From: Porphyrobacter sp. LM 6
Lineage (GTDB): Bacteria; Pseudomonadota; Alphaproteobacteria; Sphingomonadales; Sphingomonadaceae
Direction of reading: 5' to 3'
Assembly: GCF_001720465.1 (NCBI RefSeq)
Contig: NZ_CP017113.1
Location: 496,001-560,000 of the forward strand
Length of the DNA stretch: 64,000 nucleotides
This document shows, one piece after another, positions 44,623 to 52,744 of this stretch. The first letter of the stretch is position 1. Every line of letters begins with the position of its first letter. The position numbers and the translations under genes were made by a program. Under the pieces are notes generated by a model. It was not told where the DNA came from. It worked only from the letters and a program-made list of their open reading frames with translations, and did no database searches.

Positions 44623-45138
44623 TCACCCCGGACTTGATCCGGGGAGCGGCTTCTTCAGTTCAGCCATTACTGCTGTATTCTGTGCCAGATTGCGGATCTG
44701 ATCGGAGATCGAGCGCCCGTCGTTGCTCGCCACTTTGAGCAGCTCTCGGCATTCTTCCTCGGTCCACAGTCGATCGGGTGTCACATCATACCGATCAAGC
44801 GGCAGGTGACGAGTGAGGAAGAAGCGTTTGCCCGTGATGTCGTGAACGACCATTACAGAGGCATGCGCCAGCAAGTGGCGCAAGGGCCGGAAGGATCGCC
44901 AGCGCTCGATCCGCTTGAGCAGAGCCTGACAGCGCTTGTCGCTGCTTCGCGAAAGCCTGTTGCACAGGTCTTGCAGGCTCGACAGAGGCCCCTTTTCGAC
45001 GGGAAGATCAAGTGCGATGCACAGCTGCCCGATTGCGCGTTCCGCAGTGGCAAAATGCGTGAGGACTTTGCCAAGCCAATCGAACGGCTCGAGCGACGGG
45101 GGCGCAGTATTCGTTTGGACTGTGAGTGGTTCGGACAC
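44623..45138 (-). CDS. hypothetical protein with a HEPN-like R-x4-H motif
   Basis: A 171-aa mostly helical protein. A helix pair (WLGKVLTHFATAERAIGQLC) is followed by FRPLRHLLAHASVMVVHD, where R87 and H92 form the R-x4-H motif typical of HEPN-domain RNases. The assignment rests on this motif and helical context only. Its last ten codons and stop are supplied by a REP-like palindrome (44626-44644), suggesting that an older stop was replaced. It starts at GTG 45138 and is divergent from the HTH-DUF4019 gene. GC is lower than in the neighbours. No antitoxin candidate is directly adjacent in the same operon. Confidence 0.65.
   Translation of the reverse strand: MSEPLTVQTNTAPPSLEPFDWLGKVLTHFATAERAIGQLCIALDLPVEKGPLSSLQDLCNRLSRSSDKRCQALLKRIERWRSFRPLRHLLAHASVMVVHDITGKRFFLTRHLPLDRYDVTPDRLWTEEECRELLKVASNDGRSISDQIRNLAQNTAVMAELKKPLPGSSPG
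44626..44644. repeat. REP-like palindrome CCCCGGACTTGATCCGGGG
   Basis: A 7-bp perfect stem (CCCCGGA/TCCGGGG) around CTTGA. Sequences of this form, often preceded by GTCA, are abundant dispersed elements in alphaproteobacterial genomes as far as I recall. It lies between the convergent acyl-CoA ligase and HEPN-like genes and encodes the C-terminus of the latter. Confidence 0.7.
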
Positions 45139-45238
45139 AGAGTATCTCTAAGCTACAAAGGTTTAACACTTCAACACCGCTTACTCCTCCAAAAAATTTG
45201 GGGTGGCTCGCCGTCACCCCTCCCCTTAAACCCTCCCC

Positions 45239-46003
45239 ATGACCACCGGCCTTGACACCCTGACCGACAAGGAAAAGGATGCGCTGCGGCTGATCCTGCG
45301 CGGGCATGATGCCAAGTCCTCGGCGCGCGAGCTTGGGCTTTCGGTGCATACGGTCAACGAGCGGCTGCGCGATGCGCGGCGCAAGCTTGGGGTTACGAGC
45401 AGCCGCGAAGCCGCCCGGCGCTTGCTGGCGGAAGAGAGCGAGCAGACCCCCGAAACGCTTGGGGACAAGGCTTTGGGGGATGCGCCCGGGGCCTCTCCGG
45501 CGGCAGAGATGACGGCATCCGCCACCCGGCGGTGGGCAGGCTCCCGTCCTGCCCTTGCTGCCATCGGAGTACTTGCCATGTCGCTTGTTCTTGCTGTCCT
45601 GTTTCTCCCCGCCTCGCCGCTGTCGGTGATGACCCCCGCCCCCGTCGCAATGGCCGCCGCGGCTGCCGAAAGCGAGGCCGCCGGGGCCGCGCGCGCTGCC
45701 GAGGATTTCCTGGTGCTCGTCGACGAAAGCCGCTGGGCCGAAAGCTATGCCGCCACCGGCGCCGAGTTCCGCCGGCTCAACACGCTCGAGCGCTGGAGCG
45801 AGGTTTCCGCCCGGGTGCGCCCGCCGCTCGGCAAGGTTGTGACCCGCAATCTGGTCGGCAACGAATATGTCCCCGCCCCGCCTGAGGGCTACCGCCTGAT
45901 CAAGTTCCGCTCGGCCTACGCCAATGGCACGCAGCAGACCGAAAGCCTCTCGCTCGCGTGGGAGGATGGGGCGTGGAAGGTCGCTGGGATTACGTTCGAG
46001 TGA
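45239..46003 (+). CDS. membrane-tethered HTH regulator with DUF4019 periplasmic domain
   Basis: A 254-aa protein. Residues 5-62 are a LuxR-type helix-turn-helix (LTDKEKDALRLILRGHDAKS, ARELGLSVHTVNERLRDARR, KLGVTSSREAARRLL). One transmembrane helix follows near 103-123 (LAAIGVLAMSLVLAVLFLPA). The C-terminal ~110 residues match the DUF4019 pattern (AAEDFLVLVDESRWAESYAA, FRRLNTLERWSEVSARVRPP, LGKVVTRNLVGNEYVPAPPE). The protein would bind DNA from the membrane and sense something outside. The signal is unknown. No phosphorylation domain is present. Confidence 0.85.
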   Translation: MTTGLDTLTDKEKDALRLILRGHDAKSSARELGLSVHTVNERLRDARRKLGVTSSREAARRLLAEESEQTPETLGDKALGDAPGASPAAEMTASATRRWAGSRPALAAIGVLAMSLVLAVLFLPASPLSVMTPAPVAMAAAAAESEAAGAARAAEDFLVLVDESRWAESYAATGAEFRRLNTLERWSEVSARVRPPLGKVVTRNLVGNEYVPAPPEGYRLIKFRSAYANGTQQTESLSLAWEDGAWKVAGITFE

Positions 46004-46021
46004 GGTTGTGAGGCGGGGGGC

Positions 46022-46036
46022 GGCGGCCAAGCCGCC
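46022..46036. terminator. short hairpin between convergent genes
   Basis: GGCGGC (46022-46027), loop CAA, GCCGCC (46031-46036) lies between the HTH-DUF4019 stop and the phbB stop. The stem is short and no T-run follows. It is a weak bidirectional terminator candidate. Confidence 0.35.
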
Positions 46037-46044
46037 TGCCCTCG

Positions 46045-46767
46045 CTAGTACATATGCTGCCCGCCGTTGATGCTCATGGTCGAGCCGGTCATGAAGCCGC
46101 CGTTTTCCGAGGTGAGGAAGGCCACCCCGCGGGCGATTTCCTCGGCCATGCCGAGGCGGCCGACGGGGATCTTGGCGACGATCTTTTCGAGCACCGGCGC
46201 CGGCACGGCGGCGACCATGTCGGTGTCGATATAACCCGGCGCAATCGCGTTCACCGTTACCCCGAATTTCGCGCCTTCCTGCGCCAAGGCCTTGGTAAAC
46301 CCATGAATTCCGCTCTTCGCCGCGGCGTAATTGACCTGTCCGTATTGCCCCGCCTGGCCGTTGATCGAGCCGATGTTGACGATCCGGCCCCAGCCCCTCT
46401 CGCGCATGCCGGGGAAGGTCGCCTTGGCCATGTTGAAGCACCCGCCGAGGTTGATGCGCATCACCTCGTTCCAGTCATCGAAGCTCATCTTGTGGAGCAC
46501 GCCGTCGCGGGTCACGCCGGCGTTGTTGATGACGATGTCGATCGGGCCGTGGGTTGCGGCGATATCGTTGCAGTTGTGGATGCAGGCTTCGTGGTCGCCC
46601 ACGTCCCACCTGTAGGCCGGGATGCCGGTTTCCGCCGTGAAGGCGCGCGCCTTTTCCTCATTGCCGGCGTAGTTGGCGATGACGGTGTGGCCCTGCCGCT
46701 GGAGCCGCTTGCAGATCGCCTCGCCGATCCCGCGTGTTCCTCCGGTTACGATGGCGACCCGTCCCAT
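46045..46767 (-). CDS. phbB: acetoacetyl-CoA reductase
   Basis: A 240-aa short-chain dehydrogenase. The NAD(P)-binding TGGTRGIGEAICKRL is at the N-terminus, NNAGVTRDGVLHKMSFDDWN is characteristic of PhaB/PhbB enzymes, and the catalytic Ser/Tyr/Lys are in NIGSINGQAGQYGQVNYAAAK. The C-terminus has GFMTGSTMSINGGQHMY. It would reduce acetoacetyl-CoA to 3-hydroxybutyryl-CoA for polyhydroxybutyrate. No phaA or phaC gene is nearby. FabG-like activity is a less likely alternative. Confidence 0.93.
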   Translation of the reverse strand: MGRVAIVTGGTRGIGEAICKRLQRQGHTVIANYAGNEEKARAFTAETGIPAYRWDVGDHEACIHNCNDIAATHGPIDIVINNAGVTRDGVLHKMSFDDWNEVMRINLGGCFNMAKATFPGMRERGWGRIVNIGSINGQAGQYGQVNYAAAKSGIHGFTKALAQEGAKFGVTVNAIAPGYIDTDMVAAVPAPVLEKIVAKIPVGRLGMAEEIARGVAFLTSENGGFMTGSTMSINGGQHMY

Positions 46768-46876
46768 GGCATTCCCTCCCTTGATGCAGCAGCAGTCAGA
46801 GCCTGCAACCTAACGGTGCCGTAGCGTCAGGGGAAGGTGGGAATAGCTATGCTTGAACGCGACGCCAAAAGCCCAT

Positions 46877-46892
46877 TGTTCCACGTGGAACA
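46877..46892. promoter_or_regulatory. parS-like centromere site TGTTCCACGTGGAACA
   Basis: A perfect 16-bp palindrome matching chromosomal parS (consensus TGTTtCACGTGaAACA, with the common CC/GG variant), the binding site of ParB. It lies in the 205-bp gap between phbB and the outer-membrane-like gene. parS sites cluster near the replication origin. Confidence 0.88.
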
Positions 46893-46910
46893 TCCCCGCA
46901 AACAGGGCCT

Positions 46911-46943
46911 AAGAGGGGTCTAGAGGGGGTCTAAGGGGGGTCT
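46911..46943. repeat. three short tandem G-rich repeats
   Basis: GAGGGGTCTA, GAGGGGGTCTA and AGGGGGGTCT follow each other directly, about 20 bp after the parS site. The G-run grows by one base in each copy. Role unknown. Confidence 0.7.
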
Positions 46944-46972
46944 GGCGCAGGCAAACCCCGCCGCTGGAGCGA

Positions 46973-47731
46973 TCAGAACTTGATCTGCGTGCCCACATAG
47001 ACCGCCTGGCTGTCCTTGACCGAATTGGTCAGCGGATCGAGCCGTTCGCGTTCCTTGGAATAGCGCACGCCCGCCATCACGTTGAGGTTGGGCGAGAGGC
47101 GGAAGCTGCCGCCGAGGCCCATCGTGTGCTGGCTGACCGAATCGAGCGTATTGGGCGAGCGCCCGGCAATTTCGCGATCCTCAAGTTCGATGCGCGGTTG
47201 CAGGCGGCTCGGCTTGTCGATCGCCTTGGGCTGCGCAGGTTCGAACTGCGCCAGATCGGGCATGGCGAGGCTGCGGACATTCGCCGACAGATCGACCGTG
47301 CGGGCAAAGCTCTTGTAGCCGCGCGCCGAACCGAGCTGGAAGCGGCTGACATCAAGCGAGGACAGCCCCGCGCCGCGGCCCGGCACCGCATCGATCGCCT
47401 TGCGCACCGAAACGGCCCGCGCGGTCTGATCATCGACCCGTACCGCAACCGTCACCGTGCGTTCGCCCGACACCGAAGCGCCGCGCGCCGGGGTGAAACG
47501 GATGCCGTGCGCACGAGCCTTTTCCGCCACGCGAGCGGCCAGGGCCGGATCGACCGAAGCAGGGGTGAAGACATCGAAACCCATCGCCGTGAACGAAGGG
47601 GCACGGCCATTGGCGGCGGTATCGGCCAGCGCGAAACCCGCGCTCGGCACGGCCAGCGCCAGCGCGCCGCACAGCGCCAGCAGCGGCAGCGAGAGCTGCG
47701 CCTTTGCTGTTCTGTCCGTCCGCTTGGTCAT
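46973..47731 (-). CDS. exported, outer-membrane-like protein of unknown function
   Basis: A 252-aa protein with a long signal peptide (basic MTKRTDRTAKAQ, then LSLPLLALCGALALAVPSAG). The mature part has no known domain in the first half. The last ~60 residues look like beta-strands of an outer-membrane protein (TMGLGGSFRLSPNLNVMAGV, then QAVYVGTQIKF) ending in Phe, the usual BAM recognition residue. AGGATAGAG precedes ATG 47731. The frame continues upstream to 47908 but is not gene-like. A TTGCAA-N16-TATCAA promoter candidate lies at 47827-47854. Confidence 0.72.
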   Translation of the reverse strand: MTKRTDRTAKAQLSLPLLALCGALALAVPSAGFALADTAANGRAPSFTAMGFDVFTPASVDPALAARVAEKARAHGIRFTPARGASVSGERTVTVAVRVDDQTARAVSVRKAIDAVPGRGAGLSSLDVSRFQLGSARGYKSFARTVDLSANVRSLAMPDLAQFEPAQPKAIDKPSRLQPRIELEDREIAGRSPNTLDSVSQHTMGLGGSFRLSPNLNVMAGVRYSKERERLDPLTNSVKDSQAVYVGTQIKF

Positions 47732-48059
47732 GATGCCGTCTCTATCCTTGTTCGAACCTGGCAAGATTATTGCCAAAGCACCTGTAAGCTGAACACAACA
47801 TGAGTCGCGCCTCTTGCTCAATCTTGTTGATAGGCGCGCGCCAAGCTGTTGCAACGCATTGAACAGATAGGGTGCCGATTCCCCCGCCACCTGTGGCCCT
47901 AGGCACACATAATCGCCCGGGGCGCGGGCAATTCAGGTGGGGTAAAGCCCCGGTGCGCTTGGTGGGATGAAACCGGGGGCGCGCCTGCGTTGATGCTTGC
48001 GGCATGGGGGCAGGCGGCTATAGAGCGTCTCCACGACAGATGATGAGGATTACCCGGCT
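47732..48059. other. 328-bp divergent intergenic region
   Basis: No protein or RNA gene is seen. Two promoter candidates point outward: TTGCAA-N16-TATCAA on the reverse strand (47827-47854) for the outer-membrane-like gene, and TTGCGG-N16-TATAGA on the forward strand (47997-48024) for the DUF3576-leuS operon. The part between them is GC-rich and contains several short inverted repeats, none striking. Confidence 0.45.
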
Positions 48060-48527
48060 GTGACACGCGCCAATTCCGCCCTTTCCCGTCCGGCGCTCCG
48101 CCGCACTTTCGCTCTGGCGCTGCTTGGCGGGGCGGGGCTTGCGCTTTCCGCGTGCGGCGGCGGTGATCGTCCGCGCACCGAATTGCAGGCCGCGCAGCTC
48201 AACACCATCGGCGTCAACGCCTATCTGTGGCGCGCCGCGCTCGACACGGTGAGCTTCGCGCCGCTGCTTCAGGCGGACAGCGCGGGCGGGGTGATCGTGA
48301 CCGACTGGTACGCCAACCCCTCGAACCCCAACGAGCGCGTCAAGCTCACCGTGACCATCCTTGACCAGGACCTGCGCGCCGATGCGCTGAAGGTGGCGGC
48401 CAGCCGTCAGGTCAACGAAGGCGGCAACTGGACCGAAGCCCCGGTGCAGGCGGTGACGGTGCAGAAGCTTGAGGACATCATCCTCACCAAGGCCCGCGAC
48501 CTGCGTCGTCAGGCCCTCGCTTCGTAA
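48060..48527 (+). CDS. DUF3576 lipoprotein
   Basis: A 155-aa lipoprotein with an Arg-rich signal (RRTFALALLGGAGLALSAC lipobox) followed by Gly residues and a compact domain: LNTIGVNAYLWRAALDTVSF, GVIVTDWYANPSNPNERVKL and VQKLEDIILTKARDLRRQAL. DUF3576 is an alphaproteobacterial family of unknown role encoded next to leuS and lptE, so an envelope-assembly role is plausible. It starts at GTG 48060 with GAGG upstream. It is probably the first gene of the operon with leuS, lptE and holA (26-bp gap). Confidence 0.88.
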   Translation: MTRANSALSRPALRRTFALALLGGAGLALSACGGGDRPRTELQAAQLNTIGVNAYLWRAALDTVSFAPLLQADSAGGVIVTDWYANPSNPNERVKLTVTILDQDLRADALKVAASRQVNEGGNWTEAPVQAVTVQKLEDIILTKARDLRRQALAS

Positions 48528-48553
48528 CACTGCCCTTCCACGGATAGGCTTAC

Positions 48554-51076
48554 ATGACCGACACCCGTTTCGATCCGTCTGTCGCTGACGGACGCTGGCA
48601 GCGCGCATGGGACGCGGCGGGCACCTTCACCGCCGATTCGAACAGCCCCAAGCCCAAGAGCTACATCCTCGAGATGTTCCCCTATCCTTCAGGGCGCATC
48701 CACATGGGCCATGTCCGCAACTACACGATGGGCGATGTCCTCGCGCGCTACCAGAAGATGCGCGGGTTTGAAGTGCTGCACCCGATGGGCTGGGATGCCT
48801 TCGGGATGCCGGCGGAAAACGCGGCGATGGAAAAGGGCGTGCATCCCGGTGGCTGGACGCGCCAAAACATCGCGCAGATGAAGGCGCAGTTGCAGCGCAT
48901 CGGCTTCGCGCTCGACTGGACGCGTGAATTCGCCACCTGTGATCCCGAATATTACGGCCACGAACAGGCGCTGTTCGCCGACTTGTATGAAGCGGGCCTC
49001 GTCTACCGCAAGGAATCGACCGTCAACTGGGATCCGGTCGACATGACCGTGCTCGCCAACGAGCAGGTGATCGACGGCAAGGGCTGGCGGTCTGGCGCCG
49101 AGGTCGAGAAGCGCAAGCTGAACCAGTGGTTCCTCAAGATCACCGACTTTGCCGATGATCTGCTGGAAGGCTTGGGGAGCCTCGAGGACTGGCCCGAGAA
49201 GGTTCGCCTGATGCAGGAGAACTGGATCGGCAAGTCGCAGGGACTGGAGTTCTCGTTCGACCTGTCGAATGGCGACAAGCTGGCGGTTTACTCGACCCGT
49301 CCCGATACGATTTTCGGCGCAAGTTTCTGCGCCATCGCCGCCGATCATCCGATCGCGCAGGGGCTGGCGGGTGATCCGGCGGTCGCCGCGTTCATTGACC
49401 AGTGCAAGAAGGGCGCGACCACGGCCGCCGCGCTCGAAACGGCGGAAAAGCTGGGGTATCGCACCCCGATCACCGCCAAGCACCCGTTCACGGGCGAGGC
49501 GCTGCCGGTGTTCATCGCCAACTTCGTGCTGATGGAATACGGCACCGGCGCGGTGATGGGCGTGCCGGGTCACGACCAGCGCGACTTCGAATTTGCCACC
49601 AAGTATGACCTGCCGATCCTGCGCGTCGTCGCCAGCGATCCCGCCCGCGCCGACGAGCCCTTCAAGGGCGAGGCCGAGGCGGGCGACGGGGTGATCGTCA
49701 ATTCCGGTTTCCTCAATGGCATGACGGTCGAGGATGCCAAGCAGGCGGTGATTTCCCGCGCCGAAGGCGGCGGCTGGGGCGAGGGCCGCACCGTGTGGCG
49801 TCTGCGCGACTGGGGCGTGAGCCGCCAGCGTTACTGGGGCACGCCGATCCCCTTCATCCACTGCGATGCCTGCGGCGTGGTGCCGGTGCCCAAGGACCAG
49901 CTCCCCGTTACCCTGCCCGAGGACGTGACCTTCGAGGTCCCCGGCAATCCGCTCGAGCGCCACCCGACGTGGAAGCACGTGGACTGCCCCAAGTGCGGCG
50001 CAGCCGCGCGGCGCGAGACCGATACGCTCGACACCTTCGTCGACAGCTCGTGGTACTTCCTGCGCTTTGCGAGCCAGCCCGCCGATCGGCCCTTCGACCC
50101 TGAAGAGGTCGCCAAGTGGATGCCGGTGCAGCACTATATCGGCGGTATCGAACACGCGATTTTGCACCTGCTCTACGCGCGCTTCTGGACGCGGGCGCTG
50201 GCGCACATTGGCAAGATCGACGTGCAGGAGCCTTTCGCCGCCCTGTTCACGCAGGGCATGGTGACGCACGAGACCTACAGCCGCATCGATGCCGAGCGCG
50301 GCGTGCCGGTGTTCTTCGGCCCCGAGGAGATCGACCGCACCTCTGATGGCGCGACGCTGCTGGCGGATGGCGGGGCGGTCGAAGTCGGCCGCGTTATCAA
50401 GATGTCGAAGTCGAAGAAAAACGTCGTCGACCCCGATGCGATCATCGCCCGCCACGGCGCGGATGCGGTGCGCTGGTTCATGCTGTCTGACTCGCCGCCA
50501 GAGCGCGACCTGCCGTGGTCGGATGCCGGGATCGAGGGCTGTGCGCGGTTTGTGCAGCGCTTGTGGCGCTTGTTCGCGGCCTATGACGCGGGCGCCGAGG
50601 GCGAGGACAAGAGCCTCGACCGCAAAACCCACCAGACCATCGCCGCTGTCGCCTCCGACATCGAGGCGCTGGGCTTCAACAAGGCCGTGGCGCGCATTTA
50701 CGAGCTGACCGGCGCGACCGAGAAGGCTGCACCTTCGGCGAGCCGCTCGGCCGCGATCCGCGCGCTCGTCCACCTCGCCGCGCCGATGATGCCGCACCTG
50801 GCCGAAGAGGCTTGGGCCGGCATGGGAGGCGAAGGCCTGATCGCCGATGCCTCATGGCCCGCCGTCGATCCGGCGCTGCTGGTCGATGACGAGGTCACCA
50901 TCGCGATCCAGCACATGGGCAAGCTGCGCGACACCGTCACCGCGCCCAAGGGAGCCTCGAAGGAGGATCTCGAAGCGCTGGCGATGGCGTCTGCCAACCT
51001 GCAACGCTCGATTGATGGCGCGGCGATCCGCAAGGTCATTGTCGTGCCCGACCGTTTGGTGAATATCGTCACCTGA
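48554..51076 (+). CDS. leuS: leucyl-tRNA synthetase
   Basis: An 840-aa class I synthetase. The HIGH motif is [20 protein letters not shown] near residues 38-57. The CP1 editing domain has [20 protein letters not shown], and KMSKS is in [20 protein letters not shown] near 616-635, preceded by the LeuS-specific [15 protein letters not shown]. The C-terminal anticodon and tail domains are present. Length is normal for an alphaproteobacterium. The stop shares a base with the lptE start (TGATG). Confidence 0.98.
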   Translation: MTDTRFDPSVADGRWQRAWDAAGTFTADSNSPKPKSYILEMFPYPSGRIHMGHVRNYTMGDVLARYQKMRGFEVLHPMGWDAFGMPAENAAMEKGVHPGGWTRQNIAQMKAQLQRIGFALDWTREFATCDPEYYGHEQALFADLYEAGLVYRKESTVNWDPVDMTVLANEQVIDGKGWRSGAEVEKRKLNQWFLKITDFADDLLEGLGSLEDWPEKVRLMQENWIGKSQGLEFSFDLSNGDKLAVYSTRPDTIFGASFCAIAADHPIAQGLAGDPAVAAFIDQCKKGATTAAALETAEKLGYRTPITAKHPFTGEALPVFIANFVLMEYGTGAVMGVPGHDQRDFEFATKYDLPILRVVASDPARADEPFKGEAEAGDGVIVNSGFLNGMTVEDAKQAVISRAEGGGWGEGRTVWRLRDWGVSRQRYWGTPIPFIHCDACGVVPVPKDQLPVTLPEDVTFEVPGNPLERHPTWKHVDCPKCGAAARRETDTLDTFVDSSWYFLRFASQPADRPFDPEEVAKWMPVQHYIGGIEHAILHLLYARFWTRALAHIGKIDVQEPFAALFTQGMVTHETYSRIDAERGVPVFFGPEEIDRTSDGATLLADGGAVEVGRVIKMSKSKKNVVDPDAIIARHGADAVRWFMLSDSPPERDLPWSDAGIEGCARFVQRLWRLFAAYDAGAEGEDKSLDRKTHQTIAAVASDIEALGFNKAVARIYELTGATEKAAPSASRSAAIRALVHLAAPMMPHLAEEAWAGMGGEGLIADASWPAVDPALLVDDEVTIAIQHMGKLRDTVTAPKGASKEDLEALAMASANLQRSIDGAAIRKVIVVPDRLVNIVT

Positions 51077-51576
51077 TGCGTATCGTCTTTGCCCTGCTGG
51101 CCACTGCGGCCCTCAGCGCCTGCGGCCTCTCGCCGATGTATGCGGGCGGGAGCAAGGCGGCGGTGGCGCAAGGCATCGCTGCGGTCGATATTCCCGCGAT
51201 CCAGGGGCGCGGCGGCTGGCTGGTCAAGAACGCACTCGAAGCACGGCTCGGGGTGGCGGGGCAGACAACGCCGCAATACCGGCTCGACGTCCGGCTCGAT
51301 GATTCGCTCGAGGCGCTGGGCGTGCTCAACGACGACACTATCAGCCGCGAACGCCGCATCCTGCGCGCGCGTTACCAGCTGATCGATCTGGCGACCGGCG
51401 CGGTGCTGCTCGATGCGACCGCCGGATCGGATGCCGGGATCGACGTGGTCAGCTCCGAATACGCCACCATCGCCGCCGAGCAGAAGGCGCTAGAAAATCT
51501 CGCGGTCGATGTTGCCGACCGGATGGCGACGCAGGTTGCGGTGACGCTCCGCACGCGCGCCGCGGCGGGCCAGTGA
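51076..51576 (+). CDS. lptE: LPS-assembly lipoprotein LptE
   Basis: A 166-aa outer-membrane lipoprotein that plugs LptD for LPS insertion. The signal ends [16 protein letters not shown]. It is followed by GLSPMYAGGSKAAVAQGIAA and the LptE-like VDIPAIQGRGGWLVKNALEA, RLDVRLDDSLEALGVLNDDT, and RRILRARYQLIDLATGAVLL. The leuS-lptE-holA order is conserved in proteobacteria and supports the name. Its ends overlap both neighbours. Confidence 0.93.
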   Translation: MRIVFALLATAALSACGLSPMYAGGSKAAVAQGIAAVDIPAIQGRGGWLVKNALEARLGVAGQTTPQYRLDVRLDDSLEALGVLNDDTISRERRILRARYQLIDLATGAVLLDATAGSDAGIDVVSSEYATIAAEQKALENLAVDVADRMATQVAVTLRTRAAAGQ

Positions 51577-52637
51577 AGGCCAAGAACAGCGATTTCGCGC
51601 GCGGCCTGCCGCAAGGCGCGCTGTCTGCCCGCATCTTCTTCTTCTGCGGCCCCGACGAGGCGGGAGCCAGCGCGGCCGCCGAACGGCTGGTCGCAGCCCT
51701 GCCCGAAGCGGGCGAGCGGGTGGAACTGACCGGGGCCGATTGCAAGCGCGATCCCGCGCTGCTGGGCGACGAGGCGCGTTCGACCTCGCTGTTCGGCGGC
51801 ACCCGCCACATCTGGGTCCGCGCGAGCGGGGACGAAGCGCATGATGCGCTCGAAATCCTGATCGAAACCGGCGAGGCCGGCGCGGGCGCCGCGGCCCCCG
51901 TGATCGTGGTCGCCACTGCCGCGACCGACAAGTCGCGCACCGCCAAGCTGCTTGAAAAGCGCAAGGATGCGCTGGTGGCGATGTTTCATCCGCCCGATCT
52001 GGCCTCGGTGGCGAGCGCTGTGCGGGCCATGGCCGACGCGGCGGGCCTGCGGCTCGGCGGCGATCTGGCCGAACGCATTGCGCGCTCTGCGGGCCTTGAT
52101 GTGCGGCTGGCGCAGTCGGAGGTCACCAAGCTCGCGCTCTATTGCGATGCCGATCCGCAGTCCCCCCGCCCGGCCACGCCCGAGGATCACGCCGCCATCG
52201 GCGCGGCGACCGAGGAGGATGGCTTTGCCCCGCTGGTCAACGCGGTGCTGGGCGGCGAGCTCAATCGCATCGGCGGCGAGGTGCGGCGGCTGCGCGAATT
52301 GGGGCTGAACCCCGTCGGCGTCGCGCTCGCGCTTGAACGGCGTGCCGCGCAGCTCGCCCAGATCGCCGCGAAGATCGGCCCGGGCGGCCGCATCCAGTCG
52401 CTCGGCCCGGGCGACAAGATGCAGCTCGGCATCTTTTTCCGTGAGGAGCGCGCGATCACCCAGCAGTTCGAACGCTGGAGTCTGCCCGCCGCGCGCGGCA
52501 GCCGCGAGACCCGGCTCGACCGGCTGATCGGACGGCTGACCCAGCTGCACCGCACCCTGCTCGCCAACAGCCAGGCGGCCGAGCTGCTGCTGGCGCAGGA
52601 GCTTGCCGAAATTTCCCGCTTTGCCGCAAGGCGATAA
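51573..52637 (+). CDS. holA: DNA polymerase III subunit delta
   Basis: A 354-aa clamp-loader subunit that opens the beta clamp. N-terminal lines are ARIFFFCGPDEAGASAAAER and DEARSTSLFGGTRHIWVRAS, a region with the HolA pattern. The middle has ERIARSAGLDVRLAQSEVTK and the C-terminal collar domain contains LGGELNRIGGEVRRLRELGL and LLANSQAAELLLAQELAEIS. It starts at GTG 51573, overlapping the lptE stop (GTGA). It is the last gene of the DUF3576-leuS-lptE-holA unit. Confidence 0.95.
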   Translation: MKAKNSDFARGLPQGALSARIFFFCGPDEAGASAAAERLVAALPEAGERVELTGADCKRDPALLGDEARSTSLFGGTRHIWVRASGDEAHDALEILIETGEAGAGAAAPVIVVATAATDKSRTAKLLEKRKDALVAMFHPPDLASVASAVRAMADAAGLRLGGDLAERIARSAGLDVRLAQSEVTKLALYCDADPQSPRPATPEDHAAIGAATEEDGFAPLVNAVLGGELNRIGGEVRRLRELGLNPVGVALALERRAAQLAQIAAKIGPGGRIQSLGPGDKMQLGIFFREERAITQQFERWSLPAARGSRETRLDRLIGRLTQLHRTLLANSQAAELLLAQELAEISRFAARR

Positions 52638-52744
52638 CAATCTGGAAAAGCGGGATACCGCGCGGCAAACGATTTACTTTTCCCTTTAAGGCCCACTAAG
52701 TAGCTCCCCTGATAGGGTCGCACCTGTCAAAGGTCAGGGATAAA

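Noticed and set aside
47732..48059. Cobalamin-type or other riboswitch in the gap before the DUF3576 gene
   Set aside because: G/C-rich short stems are present but none of the conserved riboswitch core sequences. The downstream genes are not cofactor-related.
48689..50797. 702-codon reverse ORF opposite leuS
   Set aside because: A shadow of leuS; His/Arg/Asp-rich composition typical of antisense frames.
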